Source of the DNA: Galaxea fascicularis
Taxonomy: Eukaryota > Cnidaria > Anthozoa > Scleractinia > Euphylliidae
DNA: 64,000 nt
Assembly (NCBI GenBank): GCA_948470475.1
Contig: OX419345.1
Span: forward strand, 21,168,859 to 21,232,858
Direction: 5' to 3'
Shown: one piece after another, positions 48,131 through 61,229 of the stretch
Layout of the letters: each line of letters begins with the position of its first letter
How positions within the stretch are numbered: position 1 is the first letter of the stretch
Program-made: the position numbers and the translations under genes
The notes under the pieces: generated by a model
Seen by the model: only the letters and a program-made list of their open reading frames with translations
Told to the model about the DNA's origin: nothing
Databases searched by the model: none

Positions 48131-51100
48131 GTTTAAGCCAAATTCAAAATTTGACTCAAAAGCATGTGTACCCCCCTTTGGGTTTTGGTCAAAATTTCAA
48201 CTTTGCTAAAATCTTGCAGACAGCTCAAATAAGAATAGAAATCAAGTTTGCGGAGTTCTTGGAAGCATTTAGACATGATTTCTAGGTTCCTTTTTCAAGT
48301 AGGCAAAGTTTAAGCCAAATTCAAAATTTGACTCAAAAGCATGTGGTCCCCCCTTTGGGTTTTGGTCAAAATTTCAACTTTGCTAAAATCTTGCACACAG
48401 CTCAAATAAGAATAGAAATCAAGTTTGCGGAGTTCTTGGAAGCATTTAGACATGATTTCTAGGTTGCTTTTTCAAGTAGGCAAAGTTTAAGCCAAATTCA
48501 AAATTTGACTCAAAAGCATGTGGTCCCCCCTTTGGGTTTTGGTCAAAATTTCAACTTTGCTAAAATCTTGCACACAGCTCAAATAAGAATAGAAATCAAG
48601 TTTGCGGAGTTCTTGGAAGCATTTAGACATGATTTCTAGGTTGCTTTTTCAAGTAGGCAAAGTTTAAGCCAAATTCAAAATTTGACTCAAAAGCATGTGT
48701 ACCCCCCTTTGGGTTTTGGTCAAAATTTCAACTTTGCTAAAATCTTGCACACAGCTCAAATAAGAATAGAAATCAAGTTTGCGGAGTTCTTGGAAGCATT
48801 TAGACATGATTTCTAGGTTGCTTTTTCAAGTAGGCAAAGTTTAAGCCAAATTCAAAATTTGACTCAAAAGCATGTGGTCCCCCCTTTGGGTTTTGGTCAA
48901 AATTTCAACTTTGCTAAAATCTTGCAGACAGCTCAAATAAGAATAGAAATCAAGTTTGCGGAGTTCTTGGAAGCATTTAGACATGATTTCTAGGTTGCTT
49001 TTTCAAGTAGGCAAAGTTTAAGCCAAATTCAAAATTTGACTCAAAAGGATGTGGTCCCCCCTTTGGGTTTTGGTCAAAATTTCAACTTTGCTAAAATCTT
49101 GGACACAGCTCAAATAAGAATAGAAATCAAGTTTGCGGAGTTCTTGGAAGCATTTAGACATGATTTCTAGGTTGCTTTTTCAAGTAGGCAAAGTTTAAGC
49201 CAAATTCAAAATTTGACTCAAAAGCATGTGGTCCCCCCTTTGGGTTTTGGTCAAAATTTCAACTTTGCTAAAATCTTGCAGACAGCTCAAATAAGAATAG
49301 AAATCAAGTTTGCGGAGTTCTTGGAAGCATTTAGACATGATTTCTAGGTTGCTTTTTCAAGTAGGCAAAGTTTAAGCCAAATTCAAAATTTGACTCAAAA
49401 GCATGTGGTCCCCCCTTTGGGTTTTGGTCAAAATTTCAACTTTGCTAAAATCTTGCACACAGCTCAAATAAGAATAGAAATCAAGTTTGCGGAGTTCTTG
49501 GAAGCATTTAGACATGATTTCTAGGTTGCTTTTTCAAGTAGGCAAAGTTTAAGCCAAATTCAAAATTTGACTCAAAAGCATGTGGTCCCCCCTTTGGGTT
49601 TTGGTCAAAATTTCAACTATGCTAAAATCTTGGACACAGCTCAAATAAGAATAGAAATCAAGTTTGCGGAGTTCTTGGAAGCATTTAGACATGATTTCTA
49701 GGTTGCTTTTTCAAGTAGGCAAAGTTTAAGCCAAATTCAAAATTTGACTCAAAAGCATGTGGTCCCCCCTTTGGGTTTTGGTCAAAATTTCAACTTTGCT
49801 AAAATCTTGCACACAGCTCAAATAAGAATAGAAATCAAGTTTGCGGAGTTCTTGGAAGCATTTAGACATGATTTCTAGGTTGCTTTTTCAAGTAGGCAAA
49901 GTTTAAGCCAAATTCAAAATTTGACTCAAAAGCATGTGTACCCCCCTTTGGGTTTTGGTCAAAATTTCAACTTTGCTAAAATCTTGCAGACAGCTCAAAT
50001 AAGAATAGAAATCAAGTTTGCGGAGTTCTTGGAAGCATTTAGACATGATTTCTAGGTTGCTTTTTCAAGTAGGCAAAGTTTAAGCCAAATTCAAAATTTG
50101 ACTCAAAAGCATGTGGTCCCCCCTTTGGGTTTTGGTCAAAATTTCAACTTTGCTAAAATCTTGCACACAGCTCAAATAAGAATAGAAATCAAGTTTGCGG
50201 AGTTCTTGGAAGCATTTAGACATGATTTCTAGGTTGCTTTTTCAAGTAGGCAAAGTTTAAGCCAAATTCAAAATTTGACTCAAAAGCATGTGGTCCCCCC
50301 TTTGGGTTTTGGTCAAAATTTCAACTTTGCTAAAATCTTGCACACAGCTCAAATAAGAATAGAAATCAAGTTTGCGGAGTTCTTGGAAGGATTTAGACAT
50401 GATTTCTAGGTTCCTTTTTCAAGTAGGCAAAGTTTAAGCCAAATTCAAAATTTGACTCAAAAGCATGTGGTCCCCCCTTTGGGTTTTGGTCAAAATTTCA
50501 ACTTTGCTAAAATCTTGCACACAGCTCAAATAAGAATAGAAATCAAGTTTGCGGAGTTCTTGGAAGCATTTAGACATGATTTCTAGGTTGCTTTTTCAAG
50601 TAGGCAAAGTTTAAGCCAAATTCAAAATTTGACTCAAAAGCATGTGGTCCCCCCTTTGGGTTTTGGTCAAAATTTCAACTTTGCTAAAATCTTGCAGACA
50701 GCTCAAATAAGAATAGAAATCAAGTTTGCGGAGTTCTTGGAAGGATTTAGACATGATTTCTAGGTTCCTTTTTCAAGTAGGCAAAGTTTAAGCCAAATTC
50801 AAAATTTGACTCAAAAGCATGTGTACCCCCCTTTGGGTTTTGGTCAAAATTTCAACTTTGCTAAAATCTTGCACACAGCTCAAATAAGAATAGAAATCAA
50901 GTTTGCGGAGTTCTTGGAAGCATTTAGACATGATTTCTAGGTTGCTTTTTCAAGTAGGCAAAGTTTAAGCCAAATTCAAAATTTGACTCAAAAGCATGTG
51001 GTCCCCCCTTTGGGTTTTGGTCAAAATTTCAACTTTGCTAAAATCTTGCAGACAGCTCAAATAAGAATAGAAATCAAGTTTGCGGAGTTCTTGGAAGCAT

Positions 51101-52732
51101 TTAGACATGATTTCTAGGTTGCTTTTTCAAGTAGGCAAAGTTTAAGCCAAATTCAAAATTTGACTCAAAAGCATGTGGTCCCCCCTTTGGGTTTTGGTCA
51201 AAATTTCAACTTTGCTAAAATCTTGCACACAGCTCAAATAAGAATAGAAATCAAGTTTGCGGAGTTCTTGGAAGCATTTAGACATGATTTCTAGGTTGCT
51301 TTTTCAAGTAGGCAAAGTTTAAGCCAAATTCAAAATTTGACTCAAAAGCATGTGGTCCCCCCTTTGGGTTTTGGTCAAAATTTCAACTATGCTAAAATCT
51401 TGGACACAGCTCAAATAAGAATAGAAATCAAGTTTGCGGAGTTCTTGGAAGCATTTAGACATGATTTCTAGGTTGCTTTTTCAAGTAGGCAAAGTTTAAG
51501 CCAAATTCAAAATTTGACTCAAAAGCATGTGGTCCCCCCTTTGGGTTTTGGTCAAAATTTCAACTTTGCTAAAATCTTGCACACAGCTCAAATAAGAATA
51601 GAAATCAAGTTTGCGGAGTTCTTGGAAGCATTTAGACATGATTTCTAGGTTGCTTTTTCAAGTAGGCAAAGTTTAAGCCAAATTCAAAATTTGACTCAAA
51701 AGCATGTGTACCCCCCTTTGGGTTTTGGTCAAAATTTCAACTTTGCTAAAATCTTGCAGACAGCTCAAATAAGAATAGAAATCAAGTTTGCGGAGTTCTT
51801 GGAAGCATTTAGACATGATTTCTAGGTTGCTTTTTCAAGTAGGCAAAGTTTAAGCCAAATTCAAAATTTGACTCAAAAGCATGTGGTCCCCCCTTTGGGT
51901 TTTGGTCAAAATTTCAACTTTGCTAAAATCTTGCACACAGCTCAAATAAGAATAGAAATCAAGTTTGCGGAGTTCTTGGAAGCATTTAGACATGATTTCT
52001 AGGTTGCTTTTTCAAGTAGGCAAAGTTTAAGCCAAATTCAAAATTTGACTCAAAAGCATGTGGTCCCCCCTTTGGGTTTTGGTCAAAATTTCAACTTTGC
52101 TAAAATCTTGCACACAGCTCAAATAAGAATAGAAATCAAGTTTGCGGAGTTCTTGGAAGGATTTAGACATGATTTCTAGGTTCCTTTTTCAAGTAGGCAA
52201 AGTTTAAGCCAAATTCAAAATTTGACTCAAAAGCATGTGTACCCCCCTTTGGGTTTTGGTCAAAATTTCAACTTTGCTAAAATCTTGCACACAGCTCAAA
52301 TAAGAATAGAAATCAAGTTTGCGGAGTTCTTGGAAGCATTTAGACATGATTTCTAGGTTGCTTTTTCAAGTAGGCAAAGTTTAAGCCAAATTCAAAATTT
52401 GACTCAAAAGCATGTGGTCCCCCCTTTGGGTTTTGGTCAAAATTTCAACTTTGCTAAAATCTTGCAGACAGCTCAAATAAGAATAGAAATCAAGTTTGCG
52501 GAGTTCTTGGAAGCATTTAGACATGATTTCTAGGTTGCTTTTTCAAGTAGGCAAAGTTTAAGCCAAATTCAAAATTTGACTCAAAAGCATGTGGTCCCCC
52601 CTTTGGGTTTTGGTCAAAATTTCAACTTTGCTAAAATCTTGCACACAGCTCAAATAAGAATAGAAATCAAGTTTGCGGAGTTCTTGGAAGCATTTAGACA
52701 TGATTTCTAGGTTGCTTTTTCAAGTAGGCAAA
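48131..52732 (+). repeat. Eight-monomer HOR, three copies, with shifting two-monomer insertions
   Basis: The basic order is: GTGTAC class A; B; B (with GAAGGATTT and C-159 in copies two and three); GTGTAC class B; A; B; class C with A-73; B. Copy one is 48131-49900, with two extra monomers after the fifth (a G-33 class C and a class A). Copy two is 49901-51670, with two extra monomers after the third (class B, then class A with GAAGGATTT). Copy three is 51671-52732 and stops after six monomers. The seven monomers at 49193-50431 match 50963-52201 at 1770 bp, while the GTGTAC-B monomers at 50786 and 52202 are 1416 bp apart. Confidence 0.85.
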
Positions 52733-54679
52733 GTTTAAGCCAAATTCAAAATTTGACTCAAAAGCATGTGGTCCCCCCTTTGGGTTTTGGTCAAAATTTC
52801 AACTTTGCTAAAATCTTGCAGACAGCTCAAATAAGAATAGAAATCAAGTTTGCGGAGTTCTTGGAAGCATTTAGACATGATTTCTAGGTTGCTTTTACAA
52901 GTAGGCAAAGTTTAAGCCAAATTCAAAATTTGACTCAAAAGCATGTGGTCCCCCCTTTGGGTTTTGGTCAAAATTTCAACTTTGCTAAAATCTTGCACAC
53001 AGCTCAAATAAGAATAGAAATCAAGTTTGCGGAGTTCTTGGAAGCATTTAGACATGATTTCTAGGTTCCTTTTTCAAGTAGGCAAAGTTTAAGCCAAATT
53101 CAAAATTTGACTCAAAAGCATGTGGTCCCCCCTTTGGGTTTTGGTCAAAATTTCAACTTTGCTAAAATCTTGCACACAGCTCAAATAAGAATAGAAATCA
53201 AGTTTGCGGAGTTCTTGGAAGCATTTAGACATGATTTCTAGGTTCCTTTTTCAAGTAGGCAAAGTTTAAGCCAAATTCAAAATTTGACTCAAAAGCATGT
53301 GGTCCCCCCTTTGGGTTTTGGTCAAAATTTCAACTTTGCTAAAATCTTGGACACAGCTCAAATAAGAATAGAAATCAAGTTTGCGGAGTTCTTGGAAGCA
53401 TTTAGACATGATTTCTAGGTTGCTTTTTCAAGTAGGCAAAGTTTAAGCCAAATTCAAAATTTGACTCAAAAGCATGTGGTCCCCCCTTTGGGTTTTGGTC
53501 AAAATTTCAACTTTGCTAAAATCTTGGACACAGCTCAAATAAGAATAGAAATCAAGTTTGCGGAGTTCTTGGAAGCATTTAGACATGATTTCTAGGTTGC
53601 TTTTTCAAGTAGGCAAAGTTTAAGCCAAATTCAAAATTTGACTCAAAAGCATGTGGTCCCCCCTTTGGGTTTTGGTCAAAATTTCAACTTTGCTAAAATC
53701 TTGCAGACAGCTCAAATAAGAATAGAAATCAAGTTTGCGGAGTTCTTGGAAGCATTTAGACATGATTTCTAGGTTGCTTTTTCAAGTAGGCAAAGTTTAA
53801 GCCAAATTCAAAATTTGACTCAAAAGCATGTGGTCCCCCCTTTGGGTTTTGGTCAAAATTTCAACTTTGCTAAAATCTTGCACACAGCTCAAATAAGAAT
53901 AGAAATCAAGTTTGCGGAGTTCTTGGAAGCATTTAGACATGATTTCTAGGTTGCTTTTTCAAGTAGGCAAAGTTTAAGCCAAATTCAAAATTTGACTCAA
54001 AAGCATGTGGTCCCCCCTTTGGGTTTTGGTCAAAATTTCAACTTTGCTAAAATCTTGGACACAGCTCAAATAAGAATAGAAATCAAGTTTGCGGAGTTCT
54101 TGGAAGCATTTAGACATGATTTCTAGGTTGCTTTTTCAAGTAGGCAAAGTTTAAGCCAAATTCAAAATTTGACTCAAAAGCATGTGGTCCCCCCTTTGGG
54201 TTTTGGTCAAAATTTCAACTTTGCTAAAATCTTGGACACAGCTCAAATAAGAATAGAAATCAAGTTTGCGGAGTTCTTGGAAGCATTTAGACATGATTTC
54301 TAGGTTGCTTTTTCAAGTAGGCAAAGTTTAAGCCAAATTCAAAATTTGACTCAAAAGCATGTGGTCCCCCCTTTGGGTTTTGGTCAAAATTTCAACTTTG
54401 CTAAAATCTTGCAGACAGCTCAAATAAGAATAGAAATCAAGTTTGCGGAGTTCTTGGAAGCATTTAGACATGATTTCTAGGTTGCTTTTTCAAGTAGGCA
54501 AAGTTTAAGCCAAATTCAAAATTTGACTCAAAAGCATGTGGTCCCCCCTTTGGGTTTTGGTCAAAATTTCAACTTTGCTAAAATCTTGCACACAGCTCAA
54601 ATAAGAATAGAAATCAAGTTTGCGGAGTTCTTGGAAGCATTTAGACATGATTTCTAGGTTGCTTTTTCAAGTAGGCAAA
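52733..54679 (+). repeat. Three monomers then a four-monomer (708-bp) HOR, two copies
   Basis: The first three copies are class A ending TTTTACAAG (52733), then two class B with C-159. They are followed by C-C-A-B twice, at 53264-53971 and 53972-54679, with no other difference that I can see. The TTTTACAAG class A followed by a C-159 class B recurs 3009 bp later at 55742, a third, weaker example of 17-monomer spacing. Confidence 0.8.
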
Positions 54680-57333
54680 GTTTAAGCCAAATTCAAAATT
54701 TGACTCAAAAGCATGTGGTCCCCCCTTTGGGTTTTGGTCAAAATTTCAACTTTGCTAAAATCTTGCAGACAGCTCAAATAAGAATAGAAATCAAGTTTGC
54801 GGAGTTCTTGGAAGCATTTAGACATGATTTCTAGGTTCCTTTTTCAAGTAGGCAAAGTTTAAGCCAAATTCAAAATTTGACTCAAAAGCATGTGGTCCCC
54901 CCTTTGGGTTTTGGTCAAAATTTCAACTTTGCTAAAATCTTGGACACAGCTCAAATAAGAATAGAAATCAAGTTTGCGGAGTTCTTGGAAGCATTTAGAC
55001 ATGATTTCTAGGTTGCTTTTTCAAGTAGGCAAAGTTTAAGCCAAATTCAAAATTTGACTCAAAAGCATGTGGTCCCCCCTTTGGGTTTTGGTCAAAATTT
55101 CAACTTTGCTAAAATCTTGCACACAGCTCAAATAAGAATAGAAATCAAGTTTGCGGAGTTCTTGGAAGCATTTAGACATGATTTCTAGGTTGCTTTTTCA
55201 AGTAGGCAAAGTTTAAGCCAAATTCAAAATTTGACTCAAAAGCATGTGGTCCCCCCTTTGGGTTTTGGTCAAAATTTCAACTTTGCTAAAATCTTGCACA
55301 CAGCTCAAATAAGAATAGAAATCAAGTTTGCGGAGTTCTTGGAAGCATTTAGACATGATTTCTAGGTTGCTTTTTCAAGTAGGCAAAGTTTAAGCCAAAT
55401 TCAAAATTTGACTCAAAAGCATGTGGTCCCCCCTTTGGGTTTTGGTCAAAATTTCAACTTTGCTAAAATCTTGCACACAGCTCAAATAAGAATAGAAATC
55501 AAGTTTGCGGAGTTCTTGGAAGCATTTAGACATGATTTCTAGGTTGCTTTTTCAAGTAGGCAAAGTTTAAGCCAAATTCAAAATTTGACTCAAAAGCATG
55601 TGGTCCCCCCTTTGGGTTTTGGTCAAAATTTCAACTTTGCTAAAATCTTGCAGACAGCTCAAATAAGAATAGAAATCAAGTTTGCGGAGTTCTTGGAAGC
55701 ATTTAGACATGATTTCTAGGTTGCTTTTTCAAGTAGGCAAAGTTTAAGCCAAATTCAAAATTTGACTCAAAAGCATGTGGTCCCCCCTTTGGGTTTTGGT
55801 CAAAATTTCAACTTTGCTAAAATCTTGCAGACAGCTCAAATAAGAATAGAAATCAAGTTTGCGGAGTTCTTGGAAGCATTTAGACATGATTTCTAGGTTG
55901 CTTTTACAAGTAGGCAAAGTTTAAGCCAAATTCAAAATTTGACTCAAAAGCATGTGGTCCCCCTTTGGGTTTTGGTCAAAATTTCAACTTTGCTAAAATC
56001 TTGCACACAGCTCAAATAAGAATAGAAATCAAGTTTGCGGAGTTCTTGGAAGCATTTAGACATGATTTCTAGGTTCCTTTTTCAAGTAGGCAAAGTTTAA
56101 GCCAAATTCAAAATTTGACTCAAAAGCATGTGGTCCCCCCTTTGGGTTTTGGTCAAAATTTCAACTTTGCTAAAATCTTGCAGACAGCTCAAATAAGAAT
56201 AGAAATCAAGTTTGCGGAGTTCTTGGAAGCATTTAGACATGATTTCTAGGTTGCTTTTTCAAGTAGGCAAAGTTTAAGCCAAATTCAAAATTTGACTCAA
56301 AAGCATGTGGTCCCCCCTTTGGGTTTTGGTCAAAATTTCAACTTTGCTAAAATCTTGGACACAGCTCAAATAAGAATAGAAATCAAGTTTGCGGAGTTCT
56401 TGGAAGCATTTAGACATGATTTCTAGGTTGCTTTTTCAAGTAGGCAAAGTTTAAGCCAAATTCAAAATTTGACTCAAAAGCATGTGGTCCCCCCTTTGGG
56501 TTTTGGTCAAAATTTCAACTTTGCTAAAATCTTGCAGACAGCTCAAATAAGAATAGAAATCAAGTTTGCGGAGTTCTTGGAAGCATTTAGACATGATTTC
56601 TAGGTTCCTTTTTCAAGTAGGCAAAGTTTAAGCCAAATTCAAAATTTGACTCAAAAGCATGTGTACCCCCCTTTGGGTTTTGGTCAAAATTTCAACTTTG
56701 CTAAAATCTTTCAGACAGCTCAAATAAGAATAGAAATCAAGTTTGCGGAGTTCTTGGAAGCATTTAGACATGATTTCTAGGTTGCTTTTTCAAGTAGGCA
56801 AAGTTTAAGCCAAATTCAAAATTTGACTCAAAAGCATGTGGTCCCCCCTTTGGGTTTTGGTCAAAATTTCAACTTTGCTAAAATCTTGCACACAGCTCAA
56901 ATAAGAATAGAAATCAAGTTTGCGGAGTTCTTGGAAGCATTTAGACATGATTTCTAGGTTGCTTTTTCAAGTAGGCAAAGTTTAAGCCAAATTCAAAATT
57001 TGACTCAAAAGCATGTGGTCCCCCCTTTGGGTTTTGGTCAAAATTTCAACTTTGCTAAAATCTTGCAGACAGCTCAAATAAGAATAGAAATCAAGTTTGC
57101 GGAGTTCTTGGAAGCATTTAGACATGATTTCTAGGTTGCTTTTTCAAGTAGGCAAAGTTTAAGCCAAATTCAAAATTTGACTCAAAAGCATGTGGTCCCC
57201 CCTTTGGGTTTTGGTCAAAATTTTAACTTTGCTAAAATCTTGCACACAGCTCAAATAAGAATAGAAATCAAGTTTGCGGAGTTCTTGGAAGCATTTAGAC
57301 ATGATTTCTAGGTTGCTTTTTCAAGTAGGCAAA
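54680..57333 (+). repeat. Fifteen mixed-class monomers, including a C5 176-bp copy and one GTGTAC copy
   Basis: Classes A, C, B, B, B, A, A, B, A, C, A, GTGTAC/CTTTCAG (56626), B, A, B. The class A at 55742 ends TTTTACAAG. The next copy is 176 bp through loss of one C. The copy at 57157 has ATTTTAAC in place of ATTTCAAC. I see no repeated order within this stretch. Confidence 0.78.
55919..56094 (+). repeat. 176-bp monomer through a C5 tract
   Basis: Class B copy with C-159 in which the C6 tract is C5. This differs from the other 176-bp copies, which lose a T in the T4 run or in GATTTCTAGG, so it is an independent event. Its counterpart 3009 bp to the left (52910) keeps C6. Confidence 0.85.
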
Positions 57334-60300
57334 GTTTAAGCCAAATTCAAAATTTGACTCAAAAGCATGTGGTCCCCCCTTTGGGTTTTGGTCAAAATTT
57401 CAACTTTGCTAAAATCTTGGACACAGCTCAAATAAGAATAGAAATCAAGTTTGCGGAGTTCTTGGAAGCATTTAGACATGATTTCTAGGTTGCTTTTTCA
57501 AGTAGGCAAAGTTTAAGCCAAATTCAAAATTTGACTCAAAAGCATGTGGTCCCCCCTTTGGGTTTTGGTCAAAATTTCAACTTTGCTAAAATCTTGCACA
57601 CAGCTCAAATAAGAATAGAAATCAAGTTTGCGGAGTTCTTGGAAGCATTTAGACATGATTTCTAGGTTGCTTTTTCAAGTAGGCAAAGTTTAAGCCAAAT
57701 TCAAAATTTGACTCAAAAGCATGTGGTCCCCCCTTTGGGTTTTGGTCAAAATTTCAACTTTGCTAAAATCTTGGACACAGCTCAAATAAGAATAGAAATC
57801 AAGTTTGCGGAGTTCTTGGAAGCATTTAGACATGATTTCTAGGTTGCTTTTTCAAGTAGGCAAAGTTTAAGCCAAATTCAAAATTTGACTCAAAAGCATG
57901 TGGTCCCCCCTTTGGGTTTTGGTCAAAATTTCAACTTTGCTAAAATCTTGGACACAGCTCAAATAAGAATAGAAATCAAGTTTGCGGAGTTCTTGGAAGC
58001 ATTTAGACATGATTTCTAGGTTGCTTTTTCAAGTAGGCAAAGTTTAAGCCAAATTCAAAATTTGACTCAAAAGCATGTGGTTCCCCCCTTTGGGTTTTGG
58101 TCAAAATTTCAACTTTGCTAAAATCTTGGACACAGCTCAAATAAAGAATAGAAATCAAGTTTGCGGAGTTCTTGGAAGCATTTAGACATGATTTCTAGGT
58201 TCCTTTTTCAAGTAGGCAAAGTTTAAGCCAAATTCAAAATTTGACTCAAAAGCATGTGGTCCCCCCTTTGGGTTTTGGTCAAAATTTCAACTTTGCTAAA
58301 ATCTTGCACACAGCTCAAATAAGAATAGAAATCAAGTTTGCGGAGTTCTTGGAAGCATTTAGACATGATTTCTAGGTTGCTTTTTCAAGTAGGCAAAGTT
58401 TAAGCCAAATTCAAAATTTGACTCAAATGCATGTGGTCCCCCCTTTGGGTTTTGGTCAAAATTTCAACTTTGCTAAAATCTTGGACACAGCTCAAATAAG
58501 AATAGAAATCAAGTTTGCGGAGTTCTTGGAAGCATTTAGACATGATTTCTAGGTTGCTTTTTCAAGTAGGCAAAGTTTAAGCCAAATTCAAAATTTGACT
58601 CAAAAGCATGTGGTCCCCCCTTTGGGTTTTGGTCAAAATTTCAACTTTGCTAAAATCTTGCACACAGCTCAAATAAGAATAGAAATCAAGTTTGCGGAGT
58701 TCTTGGAAGCATTTAGACATGATTTCTAGGTTGCTTTTTCAAGTAGGCAAAGTTTAAGCCAAATTCAAAATTTGACTCAAAAGCATGTGGTCCCCCCTTT
58801 GGGTTTTGGTCAAAATTTCAACTTTGCTAAAATCTTGGACACAGCTCAAATAAGAATAGAAATCAAGTTTGCGGAGTTCTTGGAAGCATTTAGACATGAT
58901 TTCTAGGTTGCTTTTTCAAGTAGGCAAAGTTTAAGCCAAATTCAAAATTTGACTCAAAAGCATGTGGTCCCCCCTTTGGGTTTTGGTCAAAATTTCAACT
59001 CTGCTAAAATCTTGGACACAGCTCAAATAAGAATAGAAATCAAGTTTGCGGAGTTCTTGGAAGCATTTAGACATGATTTCTATGTTGCTTTTTCAAGTAG
59101 GCAAAGTTTAAGCCAAATTCCAAATTTGACTCAAAAGCATGTGGTCCCCCCTTTGGGTTTTGGTCAAAATTTCAACTTTGCTAAAATCTTGGACACAGCT
59201 CAAATAAGAATAGAAATCAAGTTTGCGGAGTTCTTGGAAGCATTTAGACATGATTTCTAGGTTGCTTTTTCAAGTAGGCAAAGTTTAAGCCAAATTCAAA
59301 ATTTGACTCAAAAGCATGTGGTCCCCCCTTTGGGTTTTGGTCAAAATTTCAACTTTGCTAAAATCTTGGACACAGCTCAAATAAGAATAGAAATCAAGTT
59401 TGCGGAGTTCTTGGAAGCATTTAGACATGATTTCTAGGTTGCTTTTTCAAGTAGGCAAAGTTTAAGCCAAATTCAAAATTTGACTCAAAAGCATGTGGTC
59501 CCCCCTTTGGGTTTTGGTCAAAATTTCAACTTTGCTAAAATCTTGCACACAGCTCAAATAAGAATAGAAATCAAGTTTGCGGAGTTCTTGGAAGCATTTA
59601 GACATGATTTCTAGGTTGCTTTTTCAAGTAGGCAAAGTTTAAGCCAAATTCAAAATTTGACTCAAAAGCATGTGGTCCCCCCTTTGGGTTTTGGTCAAAA
59701 TTTCAACTTTGCTAAAATCTTGGACACAGCTAAAATAAGAATAGAAATCAAGTTTGCGGAGTTCTTGGAAGCATTTAGACATGATTTCTAGGTTGCTTTT
59801 TCAAGTAGGCAAAGTTTAAGCCAAATTCAAAATTTGACTCAAAAGCATGTGGTCCCCCCTTTGGGTTTTGGTCAAAATTTCAACTTTGCTAAAATCTTGG
59901 ACACAGCTCAAATAAGAATAGAAATCAAGTTTGCGGAGTTCTTGGAAGCATTTAGACATGATTTCTAGGTTCCTTTTTCAAGTAGGCAAAGTTTAAGCCA
60001 AATTCAAAATTTGACTCAAAAGCATGTGGTCCCCCCTTTGGGTTTTGGTCAAAATTTCAACTTTGCTAAAATCTTGCACACAGCTCAAATAAGAATAGAA
60101 ATCAAGTTTGCGGAGTTCTTGGAAGCATTTAGACATGATTTCTAGGTTGCTTTTTCAAGTAGGCAAAGTTTAAGCCAAATTCAAAATTTGACTCAAAAGC
60201 ATGTGGTCCCCCCTTTGGGTTTTGGTCAAAATTTCAACTTTGCTAAAATCTTGGACACAGCTCAAATAAGAATAGAAATCAAGTTTGCGGAGTTCTTGGA

Positions 60301-61229
60301 AGCATTTAGACATGATTTCTAGGTTCCTTTTTCAAGTAGGCAAAGTTTAAGCCAAATTCAAAATTTGACTCAAAAGCATGTGGTCCCCCCTTTGGGTTTT
60401 GGTCAAAATTTCAACTTTGCTAAAATCTTGGACACAGCTCAAATAAGAATAGAAATCAAGTTTGCGGAGTTCTTGGAAGCATTTAGACATGATTTCTAGG
60501 TTCCTTTTTCAAGTAGGCAAAGTTTAAGCCAAATTCAAAATTTGACTCAAAAGCATGTGGTCCCCCCTTTGGGTTTTGGTCAAAATTTCAACTTTGCTAA
60601 AATCTTGCAGACAGCTCAAATAAGAATAGAAATCAAGTTTGCGGAGTTCTTGGAAGCATTTAGACATGATTTCTAGGTTGCTTTTTCAAGTAGGCAAAGT
60701 TTAAGCCAAATTCAAAATTTGACTCAAAAGCATGTGGTCCCCCCTTTGGGTTTTGGTCAAAATTTCAACTTTGCTAAAATCTTGGACACAGCTCAAATAA
60801 GAATAGAAATCAAGTTTGCGGAGTTCTTGGAAGCATTTAGACATGATTTCTAGGTTCCTTTTTCAAGTAGGCAAAGTTTAAGCCAAATTGAAAATTTGAC
60901 TCAAAAGCATGTGGTCCCCCCTTTGGGTTTTGGTCAAAATTTCAACTTTGCTAAAATCTTGCACACAGCTCAAATAAGAATAGAAATCAAGTTTGCGGAG
61001 TTCTTGGAAGCATTTAGACATGATTTCTAGGTTGCTTTTTCAAGTAGGCAAAGTTTAAGCCAAATTCAAAATTTGACTCAAAAGCATGTGGTCCCCCCTT
61101 TGGGTTTTGGTCAAAATTTCAACTTTGCTAAAATCTTGGACACAGCTAAAATAAGAATAGAAATCAAGTTTGCGGAGTTCTTGGAAGCATTTAGACATGA
61201 TTTCTAGGTTGCTTTTTCAAGTAGGCAAA
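57334..61229 (+). repeat. Class-C-rich segment, 15 of 22 monomers class C
   Basis: By hand count, 15 of 22 copies carry GAC at 87-89, against about a quarter over the whole window. C-159 is also frequent. A class C with AGCTAAAAT occurs at 59637 and 61053, 1416 bp apart (8 monomers), each after a class B. The copy at 58929 has CTCTGC and a TAT in place of the frame's TAG. With the next copy (ATTCCAAAT) this opens another two-monomer, 312-bp frame at 58949-59260 from a TTG. I do not regard that frame as a gene. Confidence 0.8.
58042..58220 (+). repeat. 179-bp monomer with two separate single-base insertions
   Basis: Class C copy with an extra T before the C-tract (GTGGTTCCCCCC) and an extra A in AATAAAGAATAG. 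It is the longest monomer in the window and the only one with two indels. Confidence 0.87.
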
